A stretch of DNA of 64,000 bases from Hymenobacter chitinivorans DSM 11115 (GTDB taxonomy: Bacteria; Bacteroidota; Bacteroidia; Cytophagales; Hymenobacteraceae). Location: positions 124,001-188,000 of the forward strand of contig NZ_PGFA01000002.1 in assembly GCF_002797555.1 (NCBI RefSeq). The letters run 5' to 3'. The notes under the pieces are model-generated. The model ran no database searches. It was not told the origin of the DNA and saw only the letters and a program-made list of their open reading frames with translations. The position numbers were made by a program, and so were the translations under genes. This document shows positions 19,111 through 26,371 of the stretch, piece after piece. How positions within the stretch are numbered: position 1 is the first letter of the stretch; each line of letters starts with the position of its first letter.

Positions 19111-19154
19111 CGCCGGATAAAATTCACAGGAACTCGGATGAATTTTATCCGGCG
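19111..19154. repeat. 16-bp perfect inverted repeat
   Basis: CGCCGGATAAAATTCA (19111-19126) pairs with its exact reverse complement at 19139-19154 around a 12-base loop. No U-tract follows on either side. It lies 134 bases upstream of the maeB ATG. Confidence 0.9.
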
Positions 19155-19187
19155 CCCCCTGAATAGCGGGGCTGGCCATGGTAGCTC

Positions 19188-19304
19188 GTAGCATGAACGT
19201 TGGCTGCGCCGACCTCCGGTTGTAGTTCGTGTACCCCGCGCCATTAGTGTCGTTCTGGCACGCGAACTACAACCGGAGGTCGGCGCAGCCAACGTTCGCG
19301 CTAC
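19188..19304. repeat. 35-bp perfect inverted repeat with 33-base loop
   Basis: Arms 19195-19229 and 19263-19297 are exact reverse complements over 35 bases; after a 2-base mismatch the pairing continues for 5 more bases (GTAGC at 19188-19192 with GCTAC at 19300-19304). The right arm begins CGAACTACAACCGGAGGTCG. It starts 5 bases after the end of the 19310-19759 gene. The size and perfection suggest a mobile palindromic element (REP/MITE type) rather than an ordinary terminator. Confidence 0.92.
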
Positions 19305-19309
19305 TCTTT

Positions 19310-19759
19310 TCATTTACGCCTTGGAGTGGCGGGTTTGGCTACCTTCTCCTTGCTTTGCTCGAAGCGGGTTTTGAGGGTGGCGTGGGCATCCTGGGCATCC
19401 TGGGCGCCGGAGATACCCTGTTTGCTGCCCAGCTTCACGTTGGTGGCGGCCAGGTTGGTGGCCAGGGGCTGCAGGCGCCGCGCAATGCTCTGGAACTCCT
19501 CCCAGGCCTTCAGGTCGAGGCGCAGGCCGGGAATATCCACGTAGCCGGGAGCAAACTGCGGGTGCTGCTCGGCCAGGTCGAGGGACTTTTGCATAAAGGG
19601 CAGGGAGGCGCCACTGGCCTTGGGTAGGCGCTGCACTTCCTTGCCGGTGAGGGTGACAAGGACCGGGGCCAGGGCCTTGTCGAGGGCGTCCAGCGCGTCG
19701 TTTATTTTTTGCAGATCCGCTTCCGAGAGCTTGATCTGCAGGTTGTTGGGGGTAGGCAT
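19310..19759 (-). CDS. Small soluble protein of unknown function
   Basis: 149 residues starting MPTPNNLQIKLSEADLQKIN. It has no signal peptide or membrane segment. It is predicted mostly helical, with an acidic-Leu N-terminal helix (DLQKINDALDALDKALAPV), a middle PGYVDIPGLRLDLKAW segment and a Lys/Arg/Pro-rich end (EKVAKPATPRRK). The codon use and GC pattern match its neighbours, which supports a real gene. I do not recognise the family. A minus-strand lipoprotein gene lies 60 bases upstream and the 35-bp palindrome directly downstream. Confidence 0.75.
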   Translation of the reverse strand: MPTPNNLQIKLSEADLQKINDALDALDKALAPVLVTLTGKEVQRLPKASGASLPFMQKSLDLAEQHPQFAPGYVDIPGLRLDLKAWEEFQSIARRLQPLATNLAATNVKLGSKQGISGAQDAQDAHATLKTRFEQSKEKVAKPATPRRK

Positions 19760-19819
19760 AACGAAGAGAATTAAGGGGTAGATAAAGTGAATTGATGGAT
19801 AAAAAAGGTAGCTGCAGGG

Positions 19820-20374
19820 TTAAAACGGATAGTCGAAGCGGCCGTGAGTGAGCTGGTGGGTTTCCGGGCCAATTTCATCTTTGACGGTCATCTCGAAGGT
19901 GCCCGATACGATGTGGGCTATGGTATCGAAGCGCGTAATAGTGAGTGAGCCCGTGGCGGTGGGACCCGTCAGGAAGCTTCGCGGTAAGGAGAGGCTTTTC
20001 GTCATAAAATAGAGCCCATAGGCCGGGTTCCGGTCGCCGAGCATAATGCTGAATTGGTGGTCGAGCTGAAAGGTGCCAGTTTTTCGGACGTCGGGTAAGT
20101 AGATGTTCAAGCCAGTGCCGTCACTTGATTTGCCGAAGGTGAGTTCGAGGGGGCGGCCCGTTTTGGTGTGCCGCCACTGAGCCGGGAACCCGCTGCTCCC
20201 GCCGCCGATGTTGATGGTTTTGCTCTTATCGGGCAGCCAGGCGTGCCCATCCAGCAGAAACGCGCCGGCTCCGCTGCCGGTCTGGGAGGCGTCGGGCAGC
20301 TTTTCCAGCTCGGTCTTTTCTTTTTTGCAGGCGCTGGCGGTAAGCAGGAGGAGTAAAAGGGGGAGCAGTTTCAT
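19820..20374 (-). CDS. Predicted lipoprotein of unknown function (DUF6252-like)
   Basis: 184 residues. The N-terminus MKLLPLLLLLLTASACKKEK is a lipoprotein signal with the lipobox ASAC, so the mature protein should be anchored at Cys16. Charged residues follow the Cys. The body starts with a GAFLLDGHAWLPD motif, which recalls the short Bacteroidota lipoproteins grouped as DUF6252 (FxAxxNGxxW), and contains several beta-strand-like segments. The likely location is the outer membrane or periplasm. No function can be given. Confidence 0.8.
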   Translation of the reverse strand: MKLLPLLLLLLTASACKKEKTELEKLPDASQTGSGAGAFLLDGHAWLPDKSKTINIGGGSSGFPAQWRHTKTGRPLELTFGKSSDGTGLNIYLPDVRKTGTFQLDHQFSIMLGDRNPAYGLYFMTKSLSLPRSFLTGPTATGSLTITRFDTIAHIVSGTFEMTVKDEIGPETHQLTHGRFDYPF

Positions 20375-20722
20375 ACGAGTACAAGTGAAGAGGGAAGCAA
20401 GCTAAACAGGTAGGAAAGGCCCAACGCATTTTAGGGACTACCACCACGTTGGGCAGGGTCAACGCCGGCACTAGCCGTAGGCCGGCCGGATGGTAGATAA
20501 GATTCTTGGTAGTAGCCGTGCGAAAGAGTGCGTAAGTATAGCACCCGGTTTTGGGGCGCGGCAGCGAGAATCCAGCGAAATTAGACTTTACGCGCGGACG
20601 ATATTGACTACGAAAGGGCCCCTCAGATACGCACAGAGCTACATGCCGCCGGGTAAAAATTAACTTAAAAAAAAGGCCACCCCGTGCGGAGTGGCCTCTA
20701 GTATGCGGAGGTGCCGAAGGCC
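20375..20722. other. Non-coding region with the mltD-like terminator
   Basis: 348 bases. The only structure I can support is the terminator at 20667-20697. I see no promoter of TAnnTTTG type for the downstream lipoprotein gene and no credible ORF. Confidence 0.55.
20667..20697 (-). terminator. Intrinsic terminator after the mltD-like gene
   Basis: AGGCCAC (20674-20680) pairs with GTGGCCT (20691-20697) around a 10-base loop; eight A on the plus strand (20667-20674) give the U-tract for minus-strand transcription. Confidence 0.88.
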
Positions 20723-22738
20723 TTAGCCCTGCACCAGCAGCTTCTGCCCCGGTTTCACCTCATCCGACTTCAGATGGTTGAGCCGCCGCAACTGCTCCAC
20801 CGTGACGCCCTGGTAGCGGCGGGAAATGTTGTAGAGCGTGTCGCCGGGCTGCACGAGGTGTACTTTCGGGGCCGGCAGGACCTCGGCAGCCGGCGCGGTT
20901 GTGGGCTTAGCCGGGGTGCGGCGGGCCACGGTTTTAGCTGCCACCGTGGCTTCGGCTTCGGTCGGGGCCCGGAAAAGCAACTTCTGACCCGGCACTACGG
21001 CTTCGGTGGCAAGGCTGTTCCAGCTCATGAGCTGAGCCACAGTCAGGCCCCGCTCCCGGGCCAGCTTGGTTAGGTTGTCGCCCCGGCGCACGGTGTACTC
21101 GGCGGGCAGGCTGTCATCGTCGGCAGTAGCGCCGGCGGCGGATTTCGCTTCGGCAGCGGCCTCCCGCTCCCGGCTGCTGCGGGCGGGGCGCACGGGCGCG
21201 GCGGCCACGGCTTTTTCCGGTGTGGCTTCTTCGGTCGAGTCTTTGTCGGCCGCTACGGGTGCGGCTTTGGTCGGCTTCGTCGTAATGGCGGCCACTTCCT
21301 GGGCCACGGCTTTGGCTACGGCTTCCTTCTCCGGTTTCTCACCCGGCAAGGGGAGCTTGGCCGGCACCGCAGCCTTGCGCACGACGGCCGCTACTGCGGG
21401 AGCCGGCGTTTCGGAAGCTTCTATTGGTACGAACACCACGAGCTGCTGTTTGGGCACCAGGGCCTTGCCTTTCCGCAGTTGATTCCAGCGCCGCACCTGG
21501 GCGGGACTCACGTCATAGCGCTCCGCCACGTCGGCCACCGTTTCTCCGCGCTTCACCGAGTGCCGAATCCGGCGGTATTGGGGTTTCTCCGCCGCTTTGG
21601 CCGCCGCGGCCAGCGCCGCCGCTGCCGAGTCGGCCGGGGGGAGGGCCGGTACCAGGGGCGTAATGGGGCGGGGTGGGGGCACTACCACTTTGCAGAAGTC
21701 CAGCACCGTGGCACGGTCCAGCAGCGCCAGCTCGGTCCGCACGCAGGCGGGCACCGTCAGCTTGTAATTCTGGATGGATTCGGGTAGGTAGGTCTTGCGG
21801 ATTTCGGGGTTGTAGCGCCCCAGCGCGGCCGAGTCGAGGCCAAACTGGGCCGAGAACTTGCGCAAGTCCAGGCTGCGGCCCGAAATAACCAGCGTGTCGG
21901 TGGCTTCGGGGTAGAGGTAGCGCAGCGAGTCGTTGTGCAGGCCGTGCTCCTTGGCGTACTGCAACGTGTACATGGCCGCCGTGAAGGTGGGCACGTAGTT
22001 GCGGGTTTCCTTAGGCAGCTGCGGATACAGGTCCCAGAAGGTCTTTTTGCCGGTGCGCTTCATGGCCCGCTGCACGTTGCCGCCGCCCCAGTTGTAGGCC
22101 GCCAGCACCAGCTCCCAGTCGCCAAAGAGGCGGTACAGGTCGCGCAGGTATTTGCAGGCCGCCTCCGTCGACTTCTCCGGGTTCATCCGCTCGTCGATGT
22201 ACTCGTTCTGCACCAGCCGCATGTCGCGCCCGGTAGGGCCCATAAACTGCCACAAACCCACGGCACCCACCCGGGAGCGGGCCGTGGGCAGCAAGGCCGA
22301 TTCCACCACGGCCAGGTATTTCAGATCCTGAGGCAGGTGGTACTTGGCCAGATACTTCTCAAACAGCGGGAAATACAGGTTTTGCCGCTCTAGAATCCGC
22401 TGGGTGTAGCCCCGGTTGCGCAAAGTGAAGTAGTTCACGAAGCTCATCACCGTGCCATTGAACACGTGCGGCATGTCGGTGTCGAGGCAGGCCACCCGGT
22501 CGCCGACTAGGTCCTGCAGGCCGGGCGGGGTTTGCAGCCACACCAGCCGGGCCGAGTCCTGGGCCGATTGGGGTTCCGCCACCAGCGAGTCGAGGGGCTG
22601 GGTGAGCTGCACGCGCACCGTGTCGTTGCTGCGCGTGCCGGCCGGATTCAGTTCGGGTTGTACTTGCGCCGCGCTGGGGCGGGCCGTAAAAGCCAGGAGC
22701 AGAAAAGGGGCGGCAACGCGCAGCAACGGCTTTTTCAT
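20723..22738 (-). CDS. MltD-like lytic transglycosylase with three LysM domains
   Basis: 671 residues. A signal peptide (residues 1-24) is followed by a goose-type/SLT transglycosylase domain (roughly 130-250) with catalytic Glu in AVVESALLPTARSRVGAVGL and the WQFMGPTGRDMRL and AYNWGGGNVQRAM motifs. Three LysM repeats bind peptidoglycan: about residues 395-440 (HSVKRGETVADVAERYDVSP), 548-592 (YTVRRGDNLTKLARERGLTV) and 627-671 (HLVQPGDTLYNISRRYQGVT). Ala/Pro/Lys-rich linkers separate them. It cleaves glycan strands in the periplasm. Its ATG overlaps the gatA stop by one base (TGATG), indicating translational coupling. Confidence 0.94.
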   Translation of the reverse strand: MKKPLLRVAAPFLLLAFTARPSAAQVQPELNPAGTRSNDTVRVQLTQPLDSLVAEPQSAQDSARLVWLQTPPGLQDLVGDRVACLDTDMPHVFNGTVMSFVNYFTLRNRGYTQRILERQNLYFPLFEKYLAKYHLPQDLKYLAVVESALLPTARSRVGAVGLWQFMGPTGRDMRLVQNEYIDERMNPEKSTEAACKYLRDLYRLFGDWELVLAAYNWGGGNVQRAMKRTGKKTFWDLYPQLPKETRNYVPTFTAAMYTLQYAKEHGLHNDSLRYLYPEATDTLVISGRSLDLRKFSAQFGLDSAALGRYNPEIRKTYLPESIQNYKLTVPACVRTELALLDRATVLDFCKVVVPPPRPITPLVPALPPADSAAAALAAAAKAAEKPQYRRIRHSVKRGETVADVAERYDVSPAQVRRWNQLRKGKALVPKQQLVVFVPIEASETPAPAVAAVVRKAAVPAKLPLPGEKPEKEAVAKAVAQEVAAITTKPTKAAPVAADKDSTEEATPEKAVAAAPVRPARSSREREAAAEAKSAAGATADDDSLPAEYTVRRGDNLTKLARERGLTVAQLMSWNSLATEAVVPGQKLLFRAPTEAEATVAAKTVARRTPAKPTTAPAAEVLPAPKVHLVQPGDTLYNISRRYQGVTVEQLRRLNHLKSDEVKPGQKLLVQG

Positions 22739-24177
22739 CAGGGAATGGCTGGAGTGAGGGATTCCGTGAGCGAATTGGCAAAGGCCAGCAGATGCTCCTC
22801 GCGGAACGCGCCGCTGAGTATCTGCACGCCAATGGGCAGCCCGGCTGAGTCGACCCCGGCCGGTACCGAAATGGCCGGTACGCCCGCCAGGGAAGCCTGT
22901 ACGGTAAAAATGTCGGCCAGATACATAGCCAGGGCATCTTTCTGGTTTTCGCCAATCTTGAACGCCGTAGTCGGCGTGGTGGGCAGTACCAGGAAATCGT
23001 ACTGGCGCAGCAGCTCGTCGGTCTTGTCCTTAATCAAACGACGAACCCGCTGGGCTTTAGTATAATAGGCGTCGTAATAGTCGGCCGACAGCACGAAGGT
23101 GCCCAGCAGAATTCGGCGCTGCACCTCGGGGCCAAAGCCCTGGGCGCGGGTTTTCTTGTAGAGCGACTCCAGATCGGTAGCATCCGGGGCGCGGTAGCCG
23201 TACTTCACCCCGTCGAAACGGCTCAGGTTGGAGCTGGCTTCGGCCGTGGTCAGAATGTAGTACGAGGGCACGATGTAGTCGAGGTAGGGGAAGTCCACGG
23301 CATCTACCACGTGGCCCTGGCCGCGCAGCGTGTCCAGGGTTTCTTCCACCGCCGCCTTAATTTCGGGGTTCAGACCGGGCCGCTCCATCGTGTCGCGGAT
23401 ATAGCCGACGCGGTAATGGGGCGCGGGCGTGAGCAACTCGCTGTAGGCCGGCACGGGCTGCTGGCTCACGGTCGAGTCAAACTCGTCGGGGCCGGCCATT
23501 ACTTCCAGCAGCAGGGCCGCGTCTTCCACCGAGCGGGTCAGGGTGCCGATCTGGTCGAACGACGAAGCATAGGCTACCAAACCGTAGCGCGAAATGCGCG
23601 AGTAGGTCGGTTTAAAGCCCACAACACCGCAAAATGCCGCTGGCTGCCGCACCGAGCCGCCGGTATCCGAGCCAATCGAGGCCAGGCACAAGTCGGCCTG
23701 CACGGCCACGGCCGAGCCTCCCGACGAGCCGCCGGGGACCCGCTCGGGGTCAATTTCGTTGCGGGCCGGCCCGAAGTAGGACGTCTCGTTGGAAGCGCCC
23801 ATGGCAAACTCGTCGCAGTTCTGCCGGCCGATGATGATGGCGTCTTCGTCGAGCAGGCGCTGCACGGCCGTACCGGTAAAGAGCGACTTGAAGCCGTCCA
23901 GGATGTGGCTGCTGCTTTGCAGGGCGTGGTCTTTATAGGCCAGTACGTCCTTCAGCCCGATGACCATGCCGGCCAGCTTACCGGCGCTGCCGGCGGCTAG
24001 TTTGGCATCCACGGCCTCGGCCTGGGCGCGGGCTTCCTCGGGCCACACTTCCAGAAAAGCATTCAAATGGCTTTTCTTCTGGATGTTATCCAGATAATAC
24101 TCCACGAGCTGACGGCAGGTCGTGGTGCCTGCCGTCAGCTCGTTGCGAACTTCCGTAAGAGAGGTAAAGCGTCTCAA
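22738..24177 (-). CDS. gatA: Asp-tRNA(Asn)/Glu-tRNA(Gln) amidotransferase subunit A
   Basis: 479 residues. GatA releases ammonia from glutamine for transamidation of mischarged tRNA. The amidase catalytic set is visible: Lys in VIGLKDVLAYKDH, the Gly/Ser-rich GGSSGGSAVAVQADLCLASI and the nucleophile region SIGSDTGGSVRQPAAF. The C-terminus has the normal DIFTVQASLAGVPAISVPAG. The start appears to be TTG at 24177 (then RRFTSLTEVRNEL); no ATG is nearby in frame. gatB and gatC are not adjacent. It lies 10 bases after a tatA paralogue and overlaps the mltD-like gene, so it belongs to a four-gene unit. Confidence 0.96.
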   Translation of the reverse strand: MRRFTSLTEVRNELTAGTTTCRQLVEYYLDNIQKKSHLNAFLEVWPEEARAQAEAVDAKLAAGSAGKLAGMVIGLKDVLAYKDHALQSSSHILDGFKSLFTGTAVQRLLDEDAIIIGRQNCDEFAMGASNETSYFGPARNEIDPERVPGGSSGGSAVAVQADLCLASIGSDTGGSVRQPAAFCGVVGFKPTYSRISRYGLVAYASSFDQIGTLTRSVEDAALLLEVMAGPDEFDSTVSQQPVPAYSELLTPAPHYRVGYIRDTMERPGLNPEIKAAVEETLDTLRGQGHVVDAVDFPYLDYIVPSYYILTTAEASSNLSRFDGVKYGYRAPDATDLESLYKKTRAQGFGPEVQRRILLGTFVLSADYYDAYYTKAQRVRRLIKDKTDELLRQYDFLVLPTTPTTAFKIGENQKDALAMYLADIFTVQASLAGVPAISVPAGVDSAGLPIGVQILSGAFREEHLLAFANSLTESLTPAIP

Positions 24178-24187
24178 GTGGTTGCTA

Positions 24188-24598
24188 TCAGTTGGTCATT
24201 TGATCAAGGCGGGGCCGCTCTTCCGGGGTCGGCACCGGGGGCGTAATGCCGCCGTCCATGGGCGGCGCTACCGGAGTAGCAGGAGCCGAGTAAGCCACGT
24301 TGGCATTATCGGCGGCATTGGGATGCACGGGCGTGGTGGGCTGCTCGGCCGCAGCGGGAGCTGGGTACACGGGCGGCGCTTGGTAGCCGGCGTTGGGGTT
24401 GTGGCGGGGCTGATCGGCGTTTTCAAACTCGCTGCGAATTTCGCGCGACGCGTCTTTGAATTCGCGGATGCCTTTACCCAGGCCCCGGGCCAGTTCGGGA
24501 ATCTTGTTGGCGCCGAAGAAGATCAGGATAACGACCATGATCAGCATGATTTCGCCGCCGCCAAGGTCGCCCAGGAAGAGGAATGTGGGAGTCTGCAT
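24188..24598 (-). CDS. TatA/TatE family translocase subunit with long Pro-rich tail
   Basis: 136 residues from the ATG at 24598 (MQTPTFLFLGDLGGGEIMLI). One membrane helix (about residues 14-34) is followed by the conserved [24 protein letters not shown] amphipathic helix of TatA, seen in part as [16 protein letters not shown]. From about residue 65 the tail is Pro/Ala/Asn-rich and low complexity, longer than usual for TatA. TatA forms the pore of the twin-arginine translocase with TatC. It lies 12 bases after a second TatA gene; tatC is not in the window. Confidence 0.92.
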   Translation of the reverse strand: MQTPTFLFLGDLGGGEIMLIMVVILIFFGANKIPELARGLGKGIREFKDASREIRSEFENADQPRHNPNAGYQAPPVYPAPAAAEQPTTPVHPNAADNANVAYSAPATPVAPPMDGGITPPVPTPEERPRLDQMTN

Positions 24599-24610
24599 GA
24601 TAGTCAAGAG

Positions 24611-24832
24611 TTACAGACGGGGTTGATTCGGGTCGTTGGGGTTCACCGGCCGGTCCCGAAACTCGGGCTGCTCGTCCTTAGAAGCATCCTTAAACTCGCG
24701 GATGCCCTTGCCCAAGCCTTTGGCCAGCTCCGGAATGCGCTTGGCACCGAACAACAAGATAATAACAAAAAGAATCAGCAGAATTTCGGTCGTGCCGAAG
24801 TTGCCGATCAGGAAAAGCGAGGCAAGTGTCAT
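24611..24832 (-). CDS. tatA: TatA/TatE family translocase subunit
   Basis: 73 residues, the standard length. [20 protein letters not shown] begins a single membrane helix, followed by [20 protein letters not shown], the family signature with the conserved FG before the amphipathic helix. It is the first gene of tatA-tatA2-gatA-mltD. The amphipathic helices of the two TatA paralogues are almost identical while the tails differ, which points to a local duplication. No exact TAnnTTTG promoter element lies upstream. Confidence 0.94.
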   Translation of the reverse strand: MTLASLFLIGNFGTTEILLILFVIILLFGAKRIPELAKGLGKGIREFKDASKDEQPEFRDRPVNPNDPNQPRL

Positions 24833-25167
24833 AAACGGTTGGCCCAGGGCCGGTTTGGAGTGGCAAAGCTTATTGTACGCGAATAAGAGCCGGTTAGGAT
24901 TGGTAAAAGTACCCGATAATTTTCAAATCAGTTCACCGGCAGTAGTTCACAAGAAATTATTCAGCCCCTAGTTCAATCCATTTTTGCCGGCAACTACGTA
25001 GGGGCAAGGATGCCCAAAGGGTAGAACAGGGGCGCTGGTCGTTTCGTGCCAGACCGTAGCCACTCTACATGCAATTCAATTGGGTAGTTCGGGTCTTTGT
25101 CCTAAGACATTTTAACTTTGAATTGTTATGGTGGGGGCAGCCTCCTGCCTTCCCCGATGACCAACCA
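24833..25167. other. Divergent intergenic region, tatA (-) and GAF-LytTR gene (+)
   Basis: 335 bases. It holds the candidate -7 element of the regulator at 25113-25120. CAAAGCTT at 24866-24873 is close to, but not, a minus-strand -7 element. No ORF with coding character is seen. Confidence 0.5.
25113..25120 (+). promoter_or_regulatory. Candidate -7 promoter element of the GAF-LytTR gene
   Basis: TAACTTTG matches TAnnTTTG and ends 47 bases before the ATG at 25168. It lies downstream of another in-frame ATG at 25069, which argues against that start. A TTTG at 25096-25099 is only 13 bases upstream, too close for the usual spacing. Confidence 0.45.
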
Positions 25168-26130
25168 ATGCCAGCGAAAACCAGCCCTGCCTTTTCTTCT
25201 AGCTCCCTGACCAGCTACTCCTCGCGCGACACCCGGGAAACCGACCGCCTGGAAGCCCTACGCAACTACCAGATTCTGGACACGCCTGCTGAAGAAGTGT
25301 TTGATAATCTGGCCAAGCTGGCGGCTTGCATCTGCGGCACGCCCATTTCGCTGGTGTCCCTGATTGACGCCGAGCGGCAGTGGTTCAAGGCCAACGTGGG
25401 GCTGGAAGGCGTGGAAAGCACTGACCGCGAAATATCGTTTTGCCAGCACGCCATGTACGGCAATGATATTTATGAAGTGGAGGACGCCGGCAAGGACCCG
25501 CTGTTCAGCAACAACCCATTGGTGACCAACGACCCGGGCATTCGTTTCTACGCCGGGGCCCCGCTGGTCACGCCCGAAGGCCAGGCGCTGGGCACACTGT
25601 GCGCCATCGACCGGGTACCGCGCCGCCTAACCGAGCAGCAGCGCGAGGCCCTGCGCATTCTGGCCCGCGAAGTAGTGGCCCACCTGGAGCTGCGCCGCGC
25701 CCGGCTGCAACTGGAGCAGGAGCAACGCAAGCTCGACGGTCTGCTGCGCATGGCCAACGACGCGGCCGACTCGCTCTACATGGCCAGCCGCAACGAGCTC
25801 TTCATTAAGCAGGACCACAAGCTGGTGCGCGTCAGCGCCACCGATATTCGCTACGTGGAGGCTTTGGGTGATTACGTCAATATTTACGCCGGCCGCGACC
25901 GGCACACGGTGTATAGCACCATGAAGGAGCTCGAAACCAAGCTGCCGCCCCGCGAATTTGCCCGCGTACACCGCAAGTACATCGTGCGCCTCGACCGGAT
26001 AGTGGCCATTGAGGCCGACGCCGTCGTGGTAGATACTGGCCGCGGGACAGAAGGCGCCAGCAACTTATTGCCCGTACCCATCGGGAGTTCTTACAAAGCA
26101 GGCTTGCTCAATCGGCTGAATCTAGTGTAG
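25168..26130 (+). CDS. GAF domain - LytTR DNA-binding transcriptional regulator
   Basis: 320 residues from the ATG at 25168 (MPAKTSPAFSS). A GAF domain (about residues 30-180) has the common RLEALRNYQILDTPAEEVFD lead and EISFCQHAMYG and GAPLVTPEGQALGTLCAID motifs seen in sensor kinases. A helical linker (RRARLQLEQEQRKLDGLLRM) leads to a LytTR domain (about 215-315): LFIKQDHKLVRVSATDIRYV, EALGDYVNIY, REFARVHRKYIVRLDRI. So a small-molecule sensor is joined directly to a DNA-binding output with no receiver or kinase: a one-component design. It has a strong terminator 200 bases downstream. The target genes are unknown. Confidence 0.9.
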   Translation: MPAKTSPAFSSSSLTSYSSRDTRETDRLEALRNYQILDTPAEEVFDNLAKLAACICGTPISLVSLIDAERQWFKANVGLEGVESTDREISFCQHAMYGNDIYEVEDAGKDPLFSNNPLVTNDPGIRFYAGAPLVTPEGQALGTLCAIDRVPRRLTEQQREALRILAREVVAHLELRRARLQLEQEQRKLDGLLRMANDAADSLYMASRNELFIKQDHKLVRVSATDIRYVEALGDYVNIYAGRDRHTVYSTMKELETKLPPREFARVHRKYIVRLDRIVAIEADAVVVDTGRGTEGASNLLPVPIGSSYKAGLLNRLNLV

Positions 26131-26326
26131 CGTTTGGCCAGATAGAAAAACCTATCCTTGGCCGAGAAATATTACACTTTCAGCGAAAGATGCTGGGATT
26201 TGAGAGAGGGTCACCTATCTTTCGTCCTGTTATCAAGGAATGCTTCGTGGCGAGTGGAGGCGGCAACGCTTTAGCAGCTGCGGGGAGGTTTCTGGTAGCT
26301 AAGTTTGTTTTCATAGCTCAGAAAGG

Positions 26327-26352
26327 CACCGTACCCTGTACGGTGTTTTTTT
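26327..26352 (+). terminator. Intrinsic terminator after the GAF-LytTR gene
   Basis: CACCGTAC (26327-26334) and GTACGGTG (26338-26345) form an 8-bp stem with a CCT loop, followed by seven T. It lies about 200 bases after the stop codon, leaving a long 3' untranslated stretch with no recognised content. Confidence 0.9.
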
Positions 26353-26371
26353 ATGTCCTTTACGGTCGAGC

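Larger units (their letters stand above)
18978..19309. other. Non-coding spacer with two large palindromes
   Basis: 332 bases between maeB and a small unknown gene (both on the minus strand). The contents are the inverted repeats at 19111-19154 and 19188-19304, described separately. Reading frames through it exist only because the palindromes lack stops. Confidence 0.7.

Noticed and set aside
19005..19313. Minus-strand frame of 102 codons across the two palindromes
   Set aside because: Open only because the palindromic DNA has no stops; no coding character.
26300..26307. TAAGTTTG, a -7 promoter match on the plus strand
   Set aside because: It lies 20 bases before a terminator with no gene or plausible RNA in between and no -33 box; probably chance.
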